Positions 1 to 5,656 of a stretch of DNA of 12,694 nt are shown here, piece after piece (position 1 is the first letter of the stretch; every line of letters begins with the position of its first letter). The translations under genes were made by a program, and so were the position numbers. The notes below the pieces were generated by a model. The model saw only the letters and a program-made list of their open reading frames with translations, had not been told where the DNA came from and did not search any database. Origin of the DNA: Clostridium sp. UBA6640 (lineage in GTDB: Bacteria; Bacillota; Clostridia; Clostridiales; Clostridiaceae); assembly GCF_002455975.1 (NCBI RefSeq), contig NZ_DKLM01000056.1:17024-29717 (forward strand). Reading direction: 5' to 3'.

Positions 1-345
1 GTATTCTATTTGTTTTGGTAACTCTTTGAAAGCTTTATTATCAAGACATAATAAATACTCTCTTGGCTTGCTTCTAGATTCTTCTCTTTTCTTATTCATG
101 GTTTTAATTCTTTTTTTATTGTTTTTTTCTATCTTTAAGCTATACTCTTTATAAATTTCAGGATAATTCTCTTGTATATACTCTGAATGATCATTTACCA
201 ATCTACATAAATTTGCTTTACACGTTCCGTATATAAGTGATAATTTATAATAACTACCGTATATCACATAGTCTTTTGCTATTATTGCTGCTATTTCTTT
301 ATAGTTTTTACTTAATTCCATTTTTAACTCTATATATTTTCCCAT
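1..345 (-). CDS. Hypothetical protein, 3' end beyond the window edge
   Basis: An open frame runs from ATG at 345 down to base 1 with no stop in 115 codons, so the gene continues to the left. It begins MGKYIELKMELSKNYKEIAA. The protein is Lys- and Glu-rich, with aromatic-rich stretches near residues 28-45 and a strongly basic run near 80-95. I see no signal peptide or membrane segment. A GGGGA-type ribosome binding site lies about 8-12 bases upstream. The gene starts 26 bases after the stop of its upstream neighbour (372-671) on the same strand, so the two probably form one transcript. I do not recognise the family. The short Lys-rich helical character would suit a phage- or element-borne gene, but that is only an impression. 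Confidence 0.6.
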   Translation of the reverse strand, partial: MGKYIELKMELSKNYKEIAAIIAKDYVIYGSYYKLSLIYGTCKANLCRLVNDHSEYIQENYPEIYKEYSLKIEKNNKKRIKTMNKKREESRSKPREYLLCLDNKAFKELPKQIEY

Positions 346-371
346 TTCTAAATTCCCCACTCTAAATATGA

Positions 372-671
372 TTAACGTGCTTCATGCACCGATGATATTG
401 CTCCATTAATGCTTGTATTCACTATATTTCTAGTAACTTCAGACTCTTCTTTCAGTGTTGGGTTAAATGTTATATTATCTATATTCAACATTTCATTTAT
501 TTCATTTAACTTCTTCTCTATTAGTGAATTATTTATATCAAGTTTTCTTTTTAGTATCTCAATTTCATTATTTCTTTTTTCATAAGTATATTTTATTTTT
601 TCATAAGCTGTATAAACCGCTCCACTTATAACTGTAACGCTTAAAGAAAACAAAATTAGCATTTCCCTCAC
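372..671 (-). CDS. Small membrane-anchored coiled-coil protein, unknown function
   Basis: Starting at GTG 671 gives 99 residues. This start is chosen because an AAGGGGG motif lies about 7 bases upstream; the in-frame TTG at 677 would sit almost on the binding site. Residues 4-22 (LILFSLSVTVISGAVYTAY) form one hydrophobic helix near the N-terminus. A long charged segment rich in Glu, Lys, Ile and Leu follows at about 24-65 and looks like a coiled coil. The tail is polar. The topology suggests a bitopic membrane protein with a helical cytoplasmic or extracellular stalk. Small phage proteins and membrane-bound regulators can look like this, and I cannot assign a family. It is followed after 26 bases by the partial gene at 1-345. 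Confidence 0.6.
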   Translation of the reverse strand: MREMLILFSLSVTVISGAVYTAYEKIKYTYEKRNNEIEILKRKLDINNSLIEKKLNEINEMLNIDNITFNPTLKEESEVTRNIVNTSINGAISSVHEAR

Positions 672-865
672 TTCCAATCCCCCTTATGAACTTCATTTAT
701 ACAGATATAACTTTTATTATAATAAAGTTCTTACAACTAGAATCTGGAGAACTTATCCAATTCCACTTAAAACATTTGTTTCAATCGGTTTGATTATAAT
801 TTCTTTCTACCATTGGATTGAGTTCAAATCTTCACCATTTACCAAATTATTGCCGAATGAAATGA

Positions 866-896
866 AAACTCTAGCCAATCCTGATGACTAGAGTTT
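866..896. repeat. Inverted repeat, 9-bp arms
   Basis: AAACTCTAG (866-874) and CTAGAGTTT (888-896) are perfect inverse complements around a 13-base loop. Neither side is followed by a solid T-run; the minus-strand side continues TTCATTTC, which is weakly terminator-like. No gene is recognised immediately upstream on either strand, so this may be a leftover terminator. Confidence 0.4.
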
Positions 897-907
897 CCAT
901 CTATTTC

Positions 908-944
908 AAATTTATATTTCAAGAATATTCCGAAATATAAATTT
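908..944. repeat. Perfect 13-bp inverted repeat with a nested palindrome
   Basis: AAATTTATATTTC (908-920) and GAAATATAAATTT (932-944) are perfect inverse complements. The 11-base centre contains GAATATTC, itself an 8-bp palindrome. There is no T-tract, so an intrinsic terminator is unlikely. An operator or a cruciform-forming site upstream of the 671-1 operon is possible. Confidence 0.45.
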
Positions 945-1157
945 ATCGTCTAAAGATAATATACTATCTTTTAATTCTCTACTGCAAAATCCTTACACTA
1001 TTAAGCATCATGATTTTCTCACTTTGAAAACAAATCAAAAATTAACAAAAAGAATATTTTTTTATAAATAAATTATAGTTTATTTAAACATATATAATCA
1101 ATATCTAAAAATGTCTAAAAAGTAAGTAAAAAATTCATAACTCACTTACCCTTTAGC

Positions 1158-1197
1158 AAAAATAAAAACAGACCATACATAGCTTATGTATGGTCTG
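1158..1197 (-). terminator. Intrinsic terminator of the propeptide gene
   Basis: A perfect 13-bp stem, CAGACCATACATA (1169-1181) with TATGTATGGTCTG (1185-1197), closes on a 3-base GCT loop. On the minus strand it is followed by TTTTTATTTTT (1168-1158). It begins 9 bases after the stop codon of the 51-residue propeptide, so that transcript should end here and not run on into 671-1. Confidence 0.85.
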
Positions 1198-1206
1198 CTC
1201 TTATTT

Positions 1207-1362
1207 TTACCACGGATTAGGATCTGTTTCAGTTAATAGCCTTAATTGAATTTGATCTTGCATTTTACCACTTTCTAAATTCTTATCAGTAGTTATGCTA
1301 GTTGAAAAAAATCCTAACATAATCACTCCACTAAGTACTATGGAAATAAATTTCTTCCTCAT
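1207..1362 (-). CDS. Secreted signalling propeptide, 51 aa, of an RRNPP-type system
   Basis: ATG at 1362 follows AGGGGG (1376-1371) at 8 bases, an excellent ribosome binding site for so small a gene. The product starts MRKKFISIVLSGVIMLGFFS. That is a positively charged N-region and an ~18-residue hydrophobic core, which is a Sec-type export signal. A polar spacer follows, then a C-terminus reading LLTETDPNPW. Charge, signal, spacer and a short C-terminal candidate pheromone are the layout of exported Phr/NprX/PapR-like precursors, which are processed outside the cell and re-imported through an oligopeptide permease. The gene lies downstream of and co-oriented with a helix-turn-helix/TPR receptor (1763-3034), the usual order for these pairs, and has its own promoter and terminator. 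The mature form cannot be read from sequence; the last 5-10 residues are the natural guess. Confidence 0.75.
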   Translation of the reverse strand: MRKKFISIVLSGVIMLGFFSTSITTDKNLESGKMQDQIQLRLLTETDPNPW

Positions 1363-1382
1363 AAAAATTTCCCCCTATACTA

Positions 1383-1414
1383 ATTATAATAAAATTAATT
1401 AACATATTTGTAAA
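1383..1414 (-). promoter_or_regulatory. Candidate sigma-A promoter of the propeptide gene
   Basis: On the minus strand TTTACA (1414-1409) is followed after 17 bases by TATTAT (1391-1386); a TATAAT (1388-1383) overlaps it at 20-base spacing. Transcription would start near 1376-1379, leaving only a few to about 17 bases before the ATG, so the leader is very short and overlaps the ribosome binding site. The promoter lies inside the paired repeats at 1392-1423. Confidence 0.5.
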
Positions 1415-1423
1415 TTAATTAAC
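1392..1423. repeat. Two 12-bp direct repeats over the propeptide promoter
   Basis: AAATTAATTAAC occurs identically at 1392-1403 and 1412-1423, exactly 20 bp apart, about two helical turns. The second copy overlaps the -35 hexamer and the first fills the spacer. Each copy contains the palindrome TTAATTAA. The position and phasing fit a two-site operator for a dimeric regulator, most simply the receptor encoded at 1763-3034. AT-rich background makes short repeats common, but an exact 12-mer with this spacing at this place is notable. Confidence 0.5.
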
Positions 1424-1570
1424 TGCCCTATATAATAATTTGCCTGCATCTATTTCTATATTTACTTTTAAATAACTATACATATCTATGAAAAATTTAT
1501 TTTTTATTTCGAAATTCCGATTATTTTTGTTATTTTCTATCCCTACAAAGAAAACTCTATAATTAGTTTA

Positions 1571-1718
1571 TCATGGTTTAGCATCTGCGCCTGCGCACAC
1601 CATAATGGGCTAGTATAAATTCCTATTAATAGTTCTTAATTCTTTTACAAATACAGTACCATAAAGTGTATTAACAGCTACTAACCCCATTAATACTAAA
1701 TACCAATTCTTTTTTTAT
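1571..1718 (-). pseudogene. Decayed propeptide-like small gene
   Basis: A GAGGCG ribosome binding site (1730-1725) sits at the right distance from ATA at 1718, where an ATG would be expected. From there an A7 run (one A short), if restored to A8, gives a Lys-rich start joined to NWYLVLMGLVAVNTLYG, a short signal-like hydrophobic segment, then TVFVKELRTINRNLY. An in-frame TAG follows (1612-1610), and the same frame continues PIMVCAGADAKP to a TGA (1573-1571). The piece starts 45 bases after the stop of the receptor gene, the classic place for a cognate propeptide. Three lesions (start, frame, stop) argue for a dead gene. A 26-codon frame from ATG 1690 to the TAG is still open. The reading depends on my repair of the frame, so it is tentative. 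Confidence 0.4.
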
Positions 1719-1762
1719 TTTTAACGCCTCTATCACTTATTATTTTAATAACTTATTTATAG

Positions 1763-3034
1763 TTAAAAATCTATGTAACTAAATGCTCTTACATATATTT
1801 CTCCTAACTCATTTTTTTTATCATAATTTTTAATTTTTTCATTTACAATTTTTAATATTTCTAAATTCTTATTCTTGTTATTTTTCGCTTCAAAATAATC
1901 AAATATTCTGTTTATTGCATCTGATATTATCTCATTATTACTTATCAAGAATGCCCTATCTAATGTTTTATTAAAATAATAAAGCATTTTATCTTCATCG
2001 AAATTTAAATAAATAGTAAAAGCCTCATGAAAGATTTGTGCTAATCTCTCATCATCAGCATTATTATCATTACTAGCCTGTATTGCCATATCAACATAAA
2101 ACTTAGCTCTTCCATAATCTTTTAACAACCAGTAATGATGTGCTAAACTATTGTATGCAATTACTATACTTCCACTACATTTCACTTTTTTACTTAATTC
2201 TAAAGATTCATGGAGTTTTATTTTTGCGAGTTTGTAATTTCCAATTTGTCGATAAAGTTTTCCTTCTACAAGCGCTACATCACTACGCTGTTCTTCAGTA
2301 AGCTTAAATTCTGATTTAAGTTTATTTATATAGTACAATCCTTCTTTGTTCTTATTCAATTTTTTACAATATAGAGCCACATTAAAATATATTCTTTTTC
2401 TATATATTTCATTATCTATTTTATTATTATTCATAAATTCTAATATATATTCACCTAGATGTACTATACTAGAATCTTTGTTTAACTTTATATATATCTT
2501 CATTTTAGTAAGTAATGATTCAATATATTCTATTTTATTTTGTTCTATTGATGATAAATCTAACTTTTTTAATATATAAATTTCAGCCATGTCATAACAG
2601 AAATTATTATAATAAAATTCAATAACAGCTTCAAAAAAATTATACATTACATCTTCTGGTATGTTATATGAATTGATTATTTTTTCAATATCATCAACTT
2701 TCACTTTAAACTCTTCTATTGATGCATTCTTATGCTTGCTCAGCTCTTTTATTCCATTTTTCACAATTCTTATAGCCTGTTCTTCTTCACTTAAAAGTAG
2801 TTCCTCCGAAGTTATATGTGGCAATCTGTATTCTCCATCATCTATTATTTTATTTAAATTATCAGCAATAACCCTAGCTGCATTAACACTTAATAAAGCT
2901 CTCTTATTTTCAATTGCACTAATAAAATTTCGGCTTATGTTTTTACTTGAAAGTTCTTTTTGTGCTGCATGTAGCATTATCCTTAATTTTTTTATTTTAT
3001 CTCCTGGATGTAAAATTTCATTCTTAAAATACAT
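1763..3034 (-). CDS. Helix-turn-helix/TPR transcriptional regulator, RRNPP-type peptide receptor
   Basis: 423 residues from ATG 3034, preceded by GGGAGGAG at good spacing. Residues ~11-65 form an XRE/Cro-type helix-turn-helix: GDKIKKLR at the first helix, ISRNFISAIENKRALLS over the recognition region, then AARVIADNL. From about residue 120 to the end the protein is a run of amphipathic helix pairs with tetratricopeptide character, for example LVEGKLYRQIGNYKLAKIKL and AYNSLAHHYWLLKDYGRAKF near 255-315. HTH plus TPR of about 400 residues is the build of RRNPP cytoplasmic peptide receptors (Rap, Rgg, NprR, PlcR, PrgX), in which an imported peptide bound by the TPR domain changes DNA binding. Downstream on the same strand lie a decayed and an intact propeptide candidate, which supports that role. 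Codon use is very AT-rich, like the flanking clostridial DNA. The target genes are unknown. Confidence 0.85.
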   Translation of the reverse strand: MYFKNEILHPGDKIKKLRIMLHAAQKELSSKNISRNFISAIENKRALLSVNAARVIADNLNKIIDDGEYRLPHITSEELLLSEEEQAIRIVKNGIKELSKHKNASIEEFKVKVDDIEKIINSYNIPEDVMYNFFEAVIEFYYNNFCYDMAEIYILKKLDLSSIEQNKIEYIESLLTKMKIYIKLNKDSSIVHLGEYILEFMNNNKIDNEIYRKRIYFNVALYCKKLNKNKEGLYYINKLKSEFKLTEEQRSDVALVEGKLYRQIGNYKLAKIKLHESLELSKKVKCSGSIVIAYNSLAHHYWLLKDYGRAKFYVDMAIQASNDNNADDERLAQIFHEAFTIYLNFDEDKMLYYFNKTLDRAFLISNNEIISDAINRIFDYFEAKNNKNKNLEILKIVNEKIKNYDKKNELGEIYVRAFSYIDF

Positions 3035-3074
3035 TGTAATTCTCCTCCCTTTTATGGAAGAAACCTAAAATTTA

Positions 3075-3197
3075 CTATACAATTTTATATTTTTCTAAAA
3101 AATGTTCTTTCAGCCCTTCTCCATAGTTTTCATAAAAATTACTACAATCAGATGTACTACCTTTGCTTGCTGCTAATTCTGTGATAACCTCTCCAAT
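3075..3197 (-). pseudogene. Coding remnant of unknown origin
   Basis: A 40-codon open stretch ends at TAG 3077-3075 and contains GEVITELAASKG and FYENYGEGLKEHFLEKY. It begins at ATT 3197, without an ATG, GTG or TTG in frame, although AAGGAG lies a few bases upstream. Stops precede it directly. It looks like the C-terminal end of a lost gene lying just upstream of the receptor gene. I do not recognise the family. Confidence 0.3.
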
Positions 3198-3266
3198 GTA
3201 TCTAACTCCTTATTTATAAACTCTCTACCTTAATATGATTCTACATTAAGAGGGATAATCCTTTAC

Positions 3267-3392
3267 TTAATTGATAATAAGTCCCCAAGTCTGTTCATTG
3301 GCAATTGTAGTAATACCAATGTCATCCTCTAAATACATCTTTACAGCTTCTAATTTAGTTTCTAAAGAATAAGTTTTAGTTTTTTTAGACAT
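3267..3392 (-). pseudogene. Truncated IS3-family OrfA transposase fragment
   Basis: ATG 3392, with GGGGTGAT just upstream, opens a 41-residue frame starting MSKKTKTYSLETKLEAVKMY and continuing LEDDIGITTIANEQ. The KTYSLETKLEAVKMYLED..GITTIANE pattern is the start of the helix-turn-helix of IS3-family OrfA proteins, which normally run to about 100 residues before the OrfB integrase. Here the match is lost after about residue 33 and a stop follows at 3267. No DDE-domain coding follows. The frame starts about 10 bases inside the IS-end-like repeat at 3401-3450, as expected for the left end of such an element. Confidence 0.6.
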
Positions 3393-3400
3393 AAAAATCA

Positions 3401-3450
3401 CCCCATTAAGTAGATTTTACATAGCCTTTTTAACTCTGTCTACTTAATAG
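3401..3450. repeat. Paired IS-end-like inverted repeats
   Basis: CCCCATTAAGTAGA (3401-3414) faces TCTACTTAATAGG (3439-3451), with a 10-bp perfect inverted core (ATTAAGTAGA, 3405-3414, with TCTACTTAAT, 3439-3448). The left one directly precedes the IS3-type OrfA fragment, so it is probably that element's terminal repeat. Closely similar arms recur at 7516-7558 on the other side of the ABC/two-component operon. Confidence 0.4.
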
Positions 3451-3495
3451 GATGCTCTTTATATAGTGGTGTACTTTTTAATTTATTAGACCTCT

Positions 3496-3654
3496 AAATG
3501 ACATCATTTACTACAACAACAGGTGTGTTTTTTACAACAGCAATACTGCTAAATCATTTGAAACATAAATATACGAAAACAAGGGACTGAATCAGTTAAA
3601 GAAATACACAGTAAAAGAAGCTACCGATTGTTGTAGTAGTAAATAAGATCATTT
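3496..3654. repeat. ~159-bp unit with imperfect terminal inverted repeats
   Basis: The left end reads AAATGAcatcATTTACTA then CAACAA. The inverse complement of the right end (3628-3654) reads AAATGAtcttATTTACTA, then an extra CTA, then CAACAA. Twenty bases match in the same order, with four mismatches and one 3-base insertion. The interior holds only short frames: a 30-codon one from ATG 3499, and a second that ends in DCCSSK. A MITE-like relic is possible; a broken short gene framed by chance repeats is the alternative. I see no target-site duplication. Confidence 0.35.
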
Positions 3655-3667
3655 GTTATAAAAAATA

Positions 3668-3715
3668 GGATAGATAGAGCAATGTGTACTAAGCTCATCT
3701 ATCCTTAGTTTTTTA
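3668..3715 (+). terminator. Two-way intrinsic terminator
   Basis: GGATAGAT and GAGC (3668-3680, with one bulged A) pair with GCTC and ATCTATCC (3693-3704) around a 12-base loop. On the plus strand TTAGTTTTTT follows; on the minus strand a TATTTTTTAT run follows (3667-3658). It probably belonged to a plus-strand gene now reduced to the short frames at 3499-3649. Confidence 0.6.
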
Positions 3716-3717
3716 TC

Positions 3718-3742
3718 CTATATAATGTCTGACATTATATAG
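3718..3742. repeat. 25-bp perfect palindrome
   Basis: CTATATAATGTC (3718-3729), one central T, then GACATTATATAG (3731-3742). With a 1-base centre it cannot fold as a normal RNA hairpin loop, so a dimeric repressor site or a recombination/replication relic is more likely than a terminator. No intact gene starts close by. Confidence 0.5.
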
Positions 3743-3835
3743 AAATGTACTATTATCATACATTCTAAGAAATATCTTGACTTTTAATAAAAGGAAGAAA
3801 CTGTGCAATTAGAAAAATTATATTTGTTCTATATA

Positions 3836-3885
3836 GCCAAATAAAAATAGAGATACTAAGTAAGATATAAACGTATCTCTATTTT
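3836..3885 (-). terminator. Intrinsic terminator of the ABC/two-component operon
   Basis: A perfect 13-bp stem, AAAATAGAGATAC (3844-3856) with GTATCTCTATTTT (3873-3885), has a 16-base loop. On the minus strand it runs into TTTTTATTTGG. It lies 53 bases after the stop of the histidine kinase, the last gene of the operon. Confidence 0.75.
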
Positions 3886-3938
3886 AACTCCATGAAACAT
3901 AACATTACTTTTAATTGTATATTCTCTAAGAAAATCTC

Positions 3939-4826
3939 TTAAGGAAGCATAATGCTAACACTCAACATATCCCCTTCAACATAAGCATTTATTTCCCCAT
4001 CCATACTTAGCACGAATTCCTTTGTAATAGCAAGTCCTAAACCAGTTCTTTTACTGCTCCTTGAAGCGTCTGTTGTATAAAACCTCTCAAACAATCTCTC
4101 TACCTCAAGTCCCTCTAAATCTGACACTTTGTTGCGAAAAACAATGGTACGCTCGGTTGGTCGGACAATTAATTCAAAATACTCTGTACTATGAACTAGT
4201 ACATTTTTAATGAGGTTTTGGAAAATTCTTCGCAACAAATGAACATCACAAAGAGCAAAAACAGATGTGTTAGGAATATCAACTTCCACTTGAAATCCTT
4301 TATGACTGAAATCTTCATAGAAAGAAGACAGCTGATCACGCAACTCATTACAAACATTCACTTTCTCAAGATTCAACTGAACTTTCCCTTCCACTACTTG
4401 GGTATATTCAAATAACTCCTTCATAAGAGTTGCCAATGATTTTAAGCGATTTTCAATAATATCAAGATACTCTAACTTTTTCCCTTCTGTTACTTTGTTA
4501 GATTTTATCATTTGAACATATCCAACAGCTGAGGTCAAAGGAGTTCTTAAGTCGTGAGAAATATTAGTGATTCCTTGGCGAAACTCACGGTTTGCTTTTT
4601 CACTTTCCATTACAAGCTTCTGTTGCTTATCCAATACATCATTCACCGCAAGAGATAAATCACAAACATCTTTATCAAAAGTAATTGTCGTCAAACGCAT
4701 ATTTGTATGGGAATTTTTGATTGTTTCCAACGATTTGTTTATTAAGGAAATATCTCTTTTCAACCTAAAAATATAAATCAAACTTAACAAAAGTGCTAAG
4801 CCTAGGAAAATCGTAATAATTATCAA
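3939..4826 (-). CDS. Sensor histidine kinase of an antimicrobial-peptide-resistance module
   Basis: Membrane sensor kinase, partner of the response regulator at 6663-7334. TTG 4826 (295 residues) is preferred because AGGAG ends 9 bases upstream; the in-frame TTG 4835 would be one base from it. One N-terminal membrane helix (about residues 1-20) is followed by a short linker and no extracellular sensor loop. Such kinases usually read the state of a linked ABC transporter instead of a ligand. Then come the H-box NISHDLRTPLT (His ~91), the N-box region FQNLIKNVL, an F-box-like LFERFYTTD and the G2 box GLGLAI near 270. The G1 box (DxGxG) is not recognisable; RNKVSDLEGLEVERL stands in its place, seen in some kinases of this group. 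It lies 74 bases after the permease gene in the same operon and is followed by a terminator. Confidence 0.85.
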   Translation of the reverse strand: MIIITIFLGLALLLSLIYIFRLKRDISLINKSLETIKNSHTNMRLTTITFDKDVCDLSLAVNDVLDKQQKLVMESEKANREFRQGITNISHDLRTPLTSAVGYVQMIKSNKVTEGKKLEYLDIIENRLKSLATLMKELFEYTQVVEGKVQLNLEKVNVCNELRDQLSSFYEDFSHKGFQVEVDIPNTSVFALCDVHLLRRIFQNLIKNVLVHSTEYFELIVRPTERTIVFRNKVSDLEGLEVERLFERFYTTDASRSSKRTGLGLAITKEFVLSMDGEINAYVEGDMLSVSIMLP

Positions 4827-4900
4827 TGGTACCAACTCCTATAAACATTTGAAAGTGAAAATGCAAAAACTTGATTGTTTCCGCATCTTCACCTTTTTCA

Positions 4901-5656
4901 TTACTTAATTTCACATTTTCTAAACAACATCATTCCAGCAATTGTACTAATCAATATGTAAACTGCACCCGTTAAAAGTATTCTGGTAATATCCCCCATA
5001 GAAAGCTCTGTGAAAGAAGCAAGGGAAGTAATCATTGTAATAAGTTCAAAATCCAATAAATTTATAAATCTCTCATTTATTGGAGCTAGCATTTGAATGA
5101 TAAGTAGAGGTGCCATGATAAAACCAACGAACCACCCAGTTACAGCTGATGTTTTTCTTGTAACAAATACAAAGAACATCCCCACACAAGTAACAGCCAG
5201 CAATAGAAAAAGTTGTGCCGAAAACGGCTTCAGAATACTTATTACAAAATCCATATCAAAAGTCCCACCAAAACCATGAGCAACTGTTGCAATGATTGTA
5301 CCACCAAAAACGTGCAGCCCAAAGAGGAGAATACAAAACAAGAATGCTAGGATTAGTTTAGAAATATAATAGTGGATTCTTGAGGTCCCACTTGTTAAAA
5401 CATTCTTTACAGTTCCTGTAGTAAAATCCTCTGCAGCAATAAAAATAACAATCGGTATCATAGCAAAAACTACATTTTCAGCTATTCCCATCATATAAAA
5501 AGGCATACTTACTCCAGCATAACGCAGTGTCGTATCTCCCACATTGGATTGACCAATGACATGCATGAAAATGAAAAGAACTATGGCTGCCATAGTAAAA
5601 TAAATTCCTTTTCCTCTAAAAATTCTCTGTACATCTGCTCTCATCATATTTAACAT
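4901..5656 (-). CDS. ABC-2 type permease, antimicrobial-peptide export or protection
   Basis: 251 residues from ATG 5656, which abuts the TAA of the ATPase gene, so the two are translationally coupled with AAGGGAAGAGAG as binding site. A short basic cytoplasmic start (RADVQRIFRGKG) is followed by about six membrane helices, near residues 18-36, 59-78, 103-130, 148-167, 172-195 and 225-245. The second loop carries AEDFTTGTVKNVL, typical of ABC-2 permeases related to BcrB and LanE/LanG. Together with the ATPase it should form a half-type exporter that removes peptide antibiotics from the membrane. Only one permease gene is present, as in BcrAB-like systems, so a homodimer is likely. The substrate is not readable from sequence. 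Confidence 0.85.
   Translation of the reverse strand: MLNMMRADVQRIFRGKGIYFTMAAIVLFIFMHVIGQSNVGDTTLRYAGVSMPFYMMGIAENVVFAMIPIVIFIAAEDFTTGTVKNVLTSGTSRIHYYISKLILAFLFCILLFGLHVFGGTIIATVAHGFGGTFDMDFVISILKPFSAQLFLLLAVTCVGMFFVFVTRKTSAVTGWFVGFIMAPLLIIQMLAPINERFINLLDFELITMITSLASFTELSMGDITRILLTGAVYILISTIAGMMLFRKCEIK

Larger units (their letters stand above)
678..1157. other. Intergenic region without a recognisable gene
   Basis: About 480 bases with stops in all frames and no convincing ribosome binding site followed by an open frame. It holds two inverted repeats (866-896 and 908-944), described separately. The rest is AT-rich. The region must contain the promoter of the small operon 671-1, but I cannot choose between several weak AT-rich candidates. 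Confidence 0.5.

Noticed and set aside
349..363. ATTCCCCACTCTA resembles the guaA end (ATTCCCACTCTA) and could be the second attachment site.
   Set aside because: It needs a one-base indel, the match does not extend on either side, and it lies between two tightly spaced co-oriented genes. Chance similarity is more likely.
2346..3068. Plus-strand open frames opposite the receptor gene (2346-2579 and 2661-3068).
   Set aside because: They are antisense to a well-supported HTH/TPR gene, have no good ribosome binding sites, and their hydrophobic composition is what the complement of an AT-rich Lys/Glu-rich gene gives.
3075..3197. A second small signalling peptide or a TipAS-like domain end upstream of the receptor.
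   Set aside because: There is no start codon or signal segment, and the similarity to a TipAS end is only a vague impression. It is kept as an unassigned remnant.
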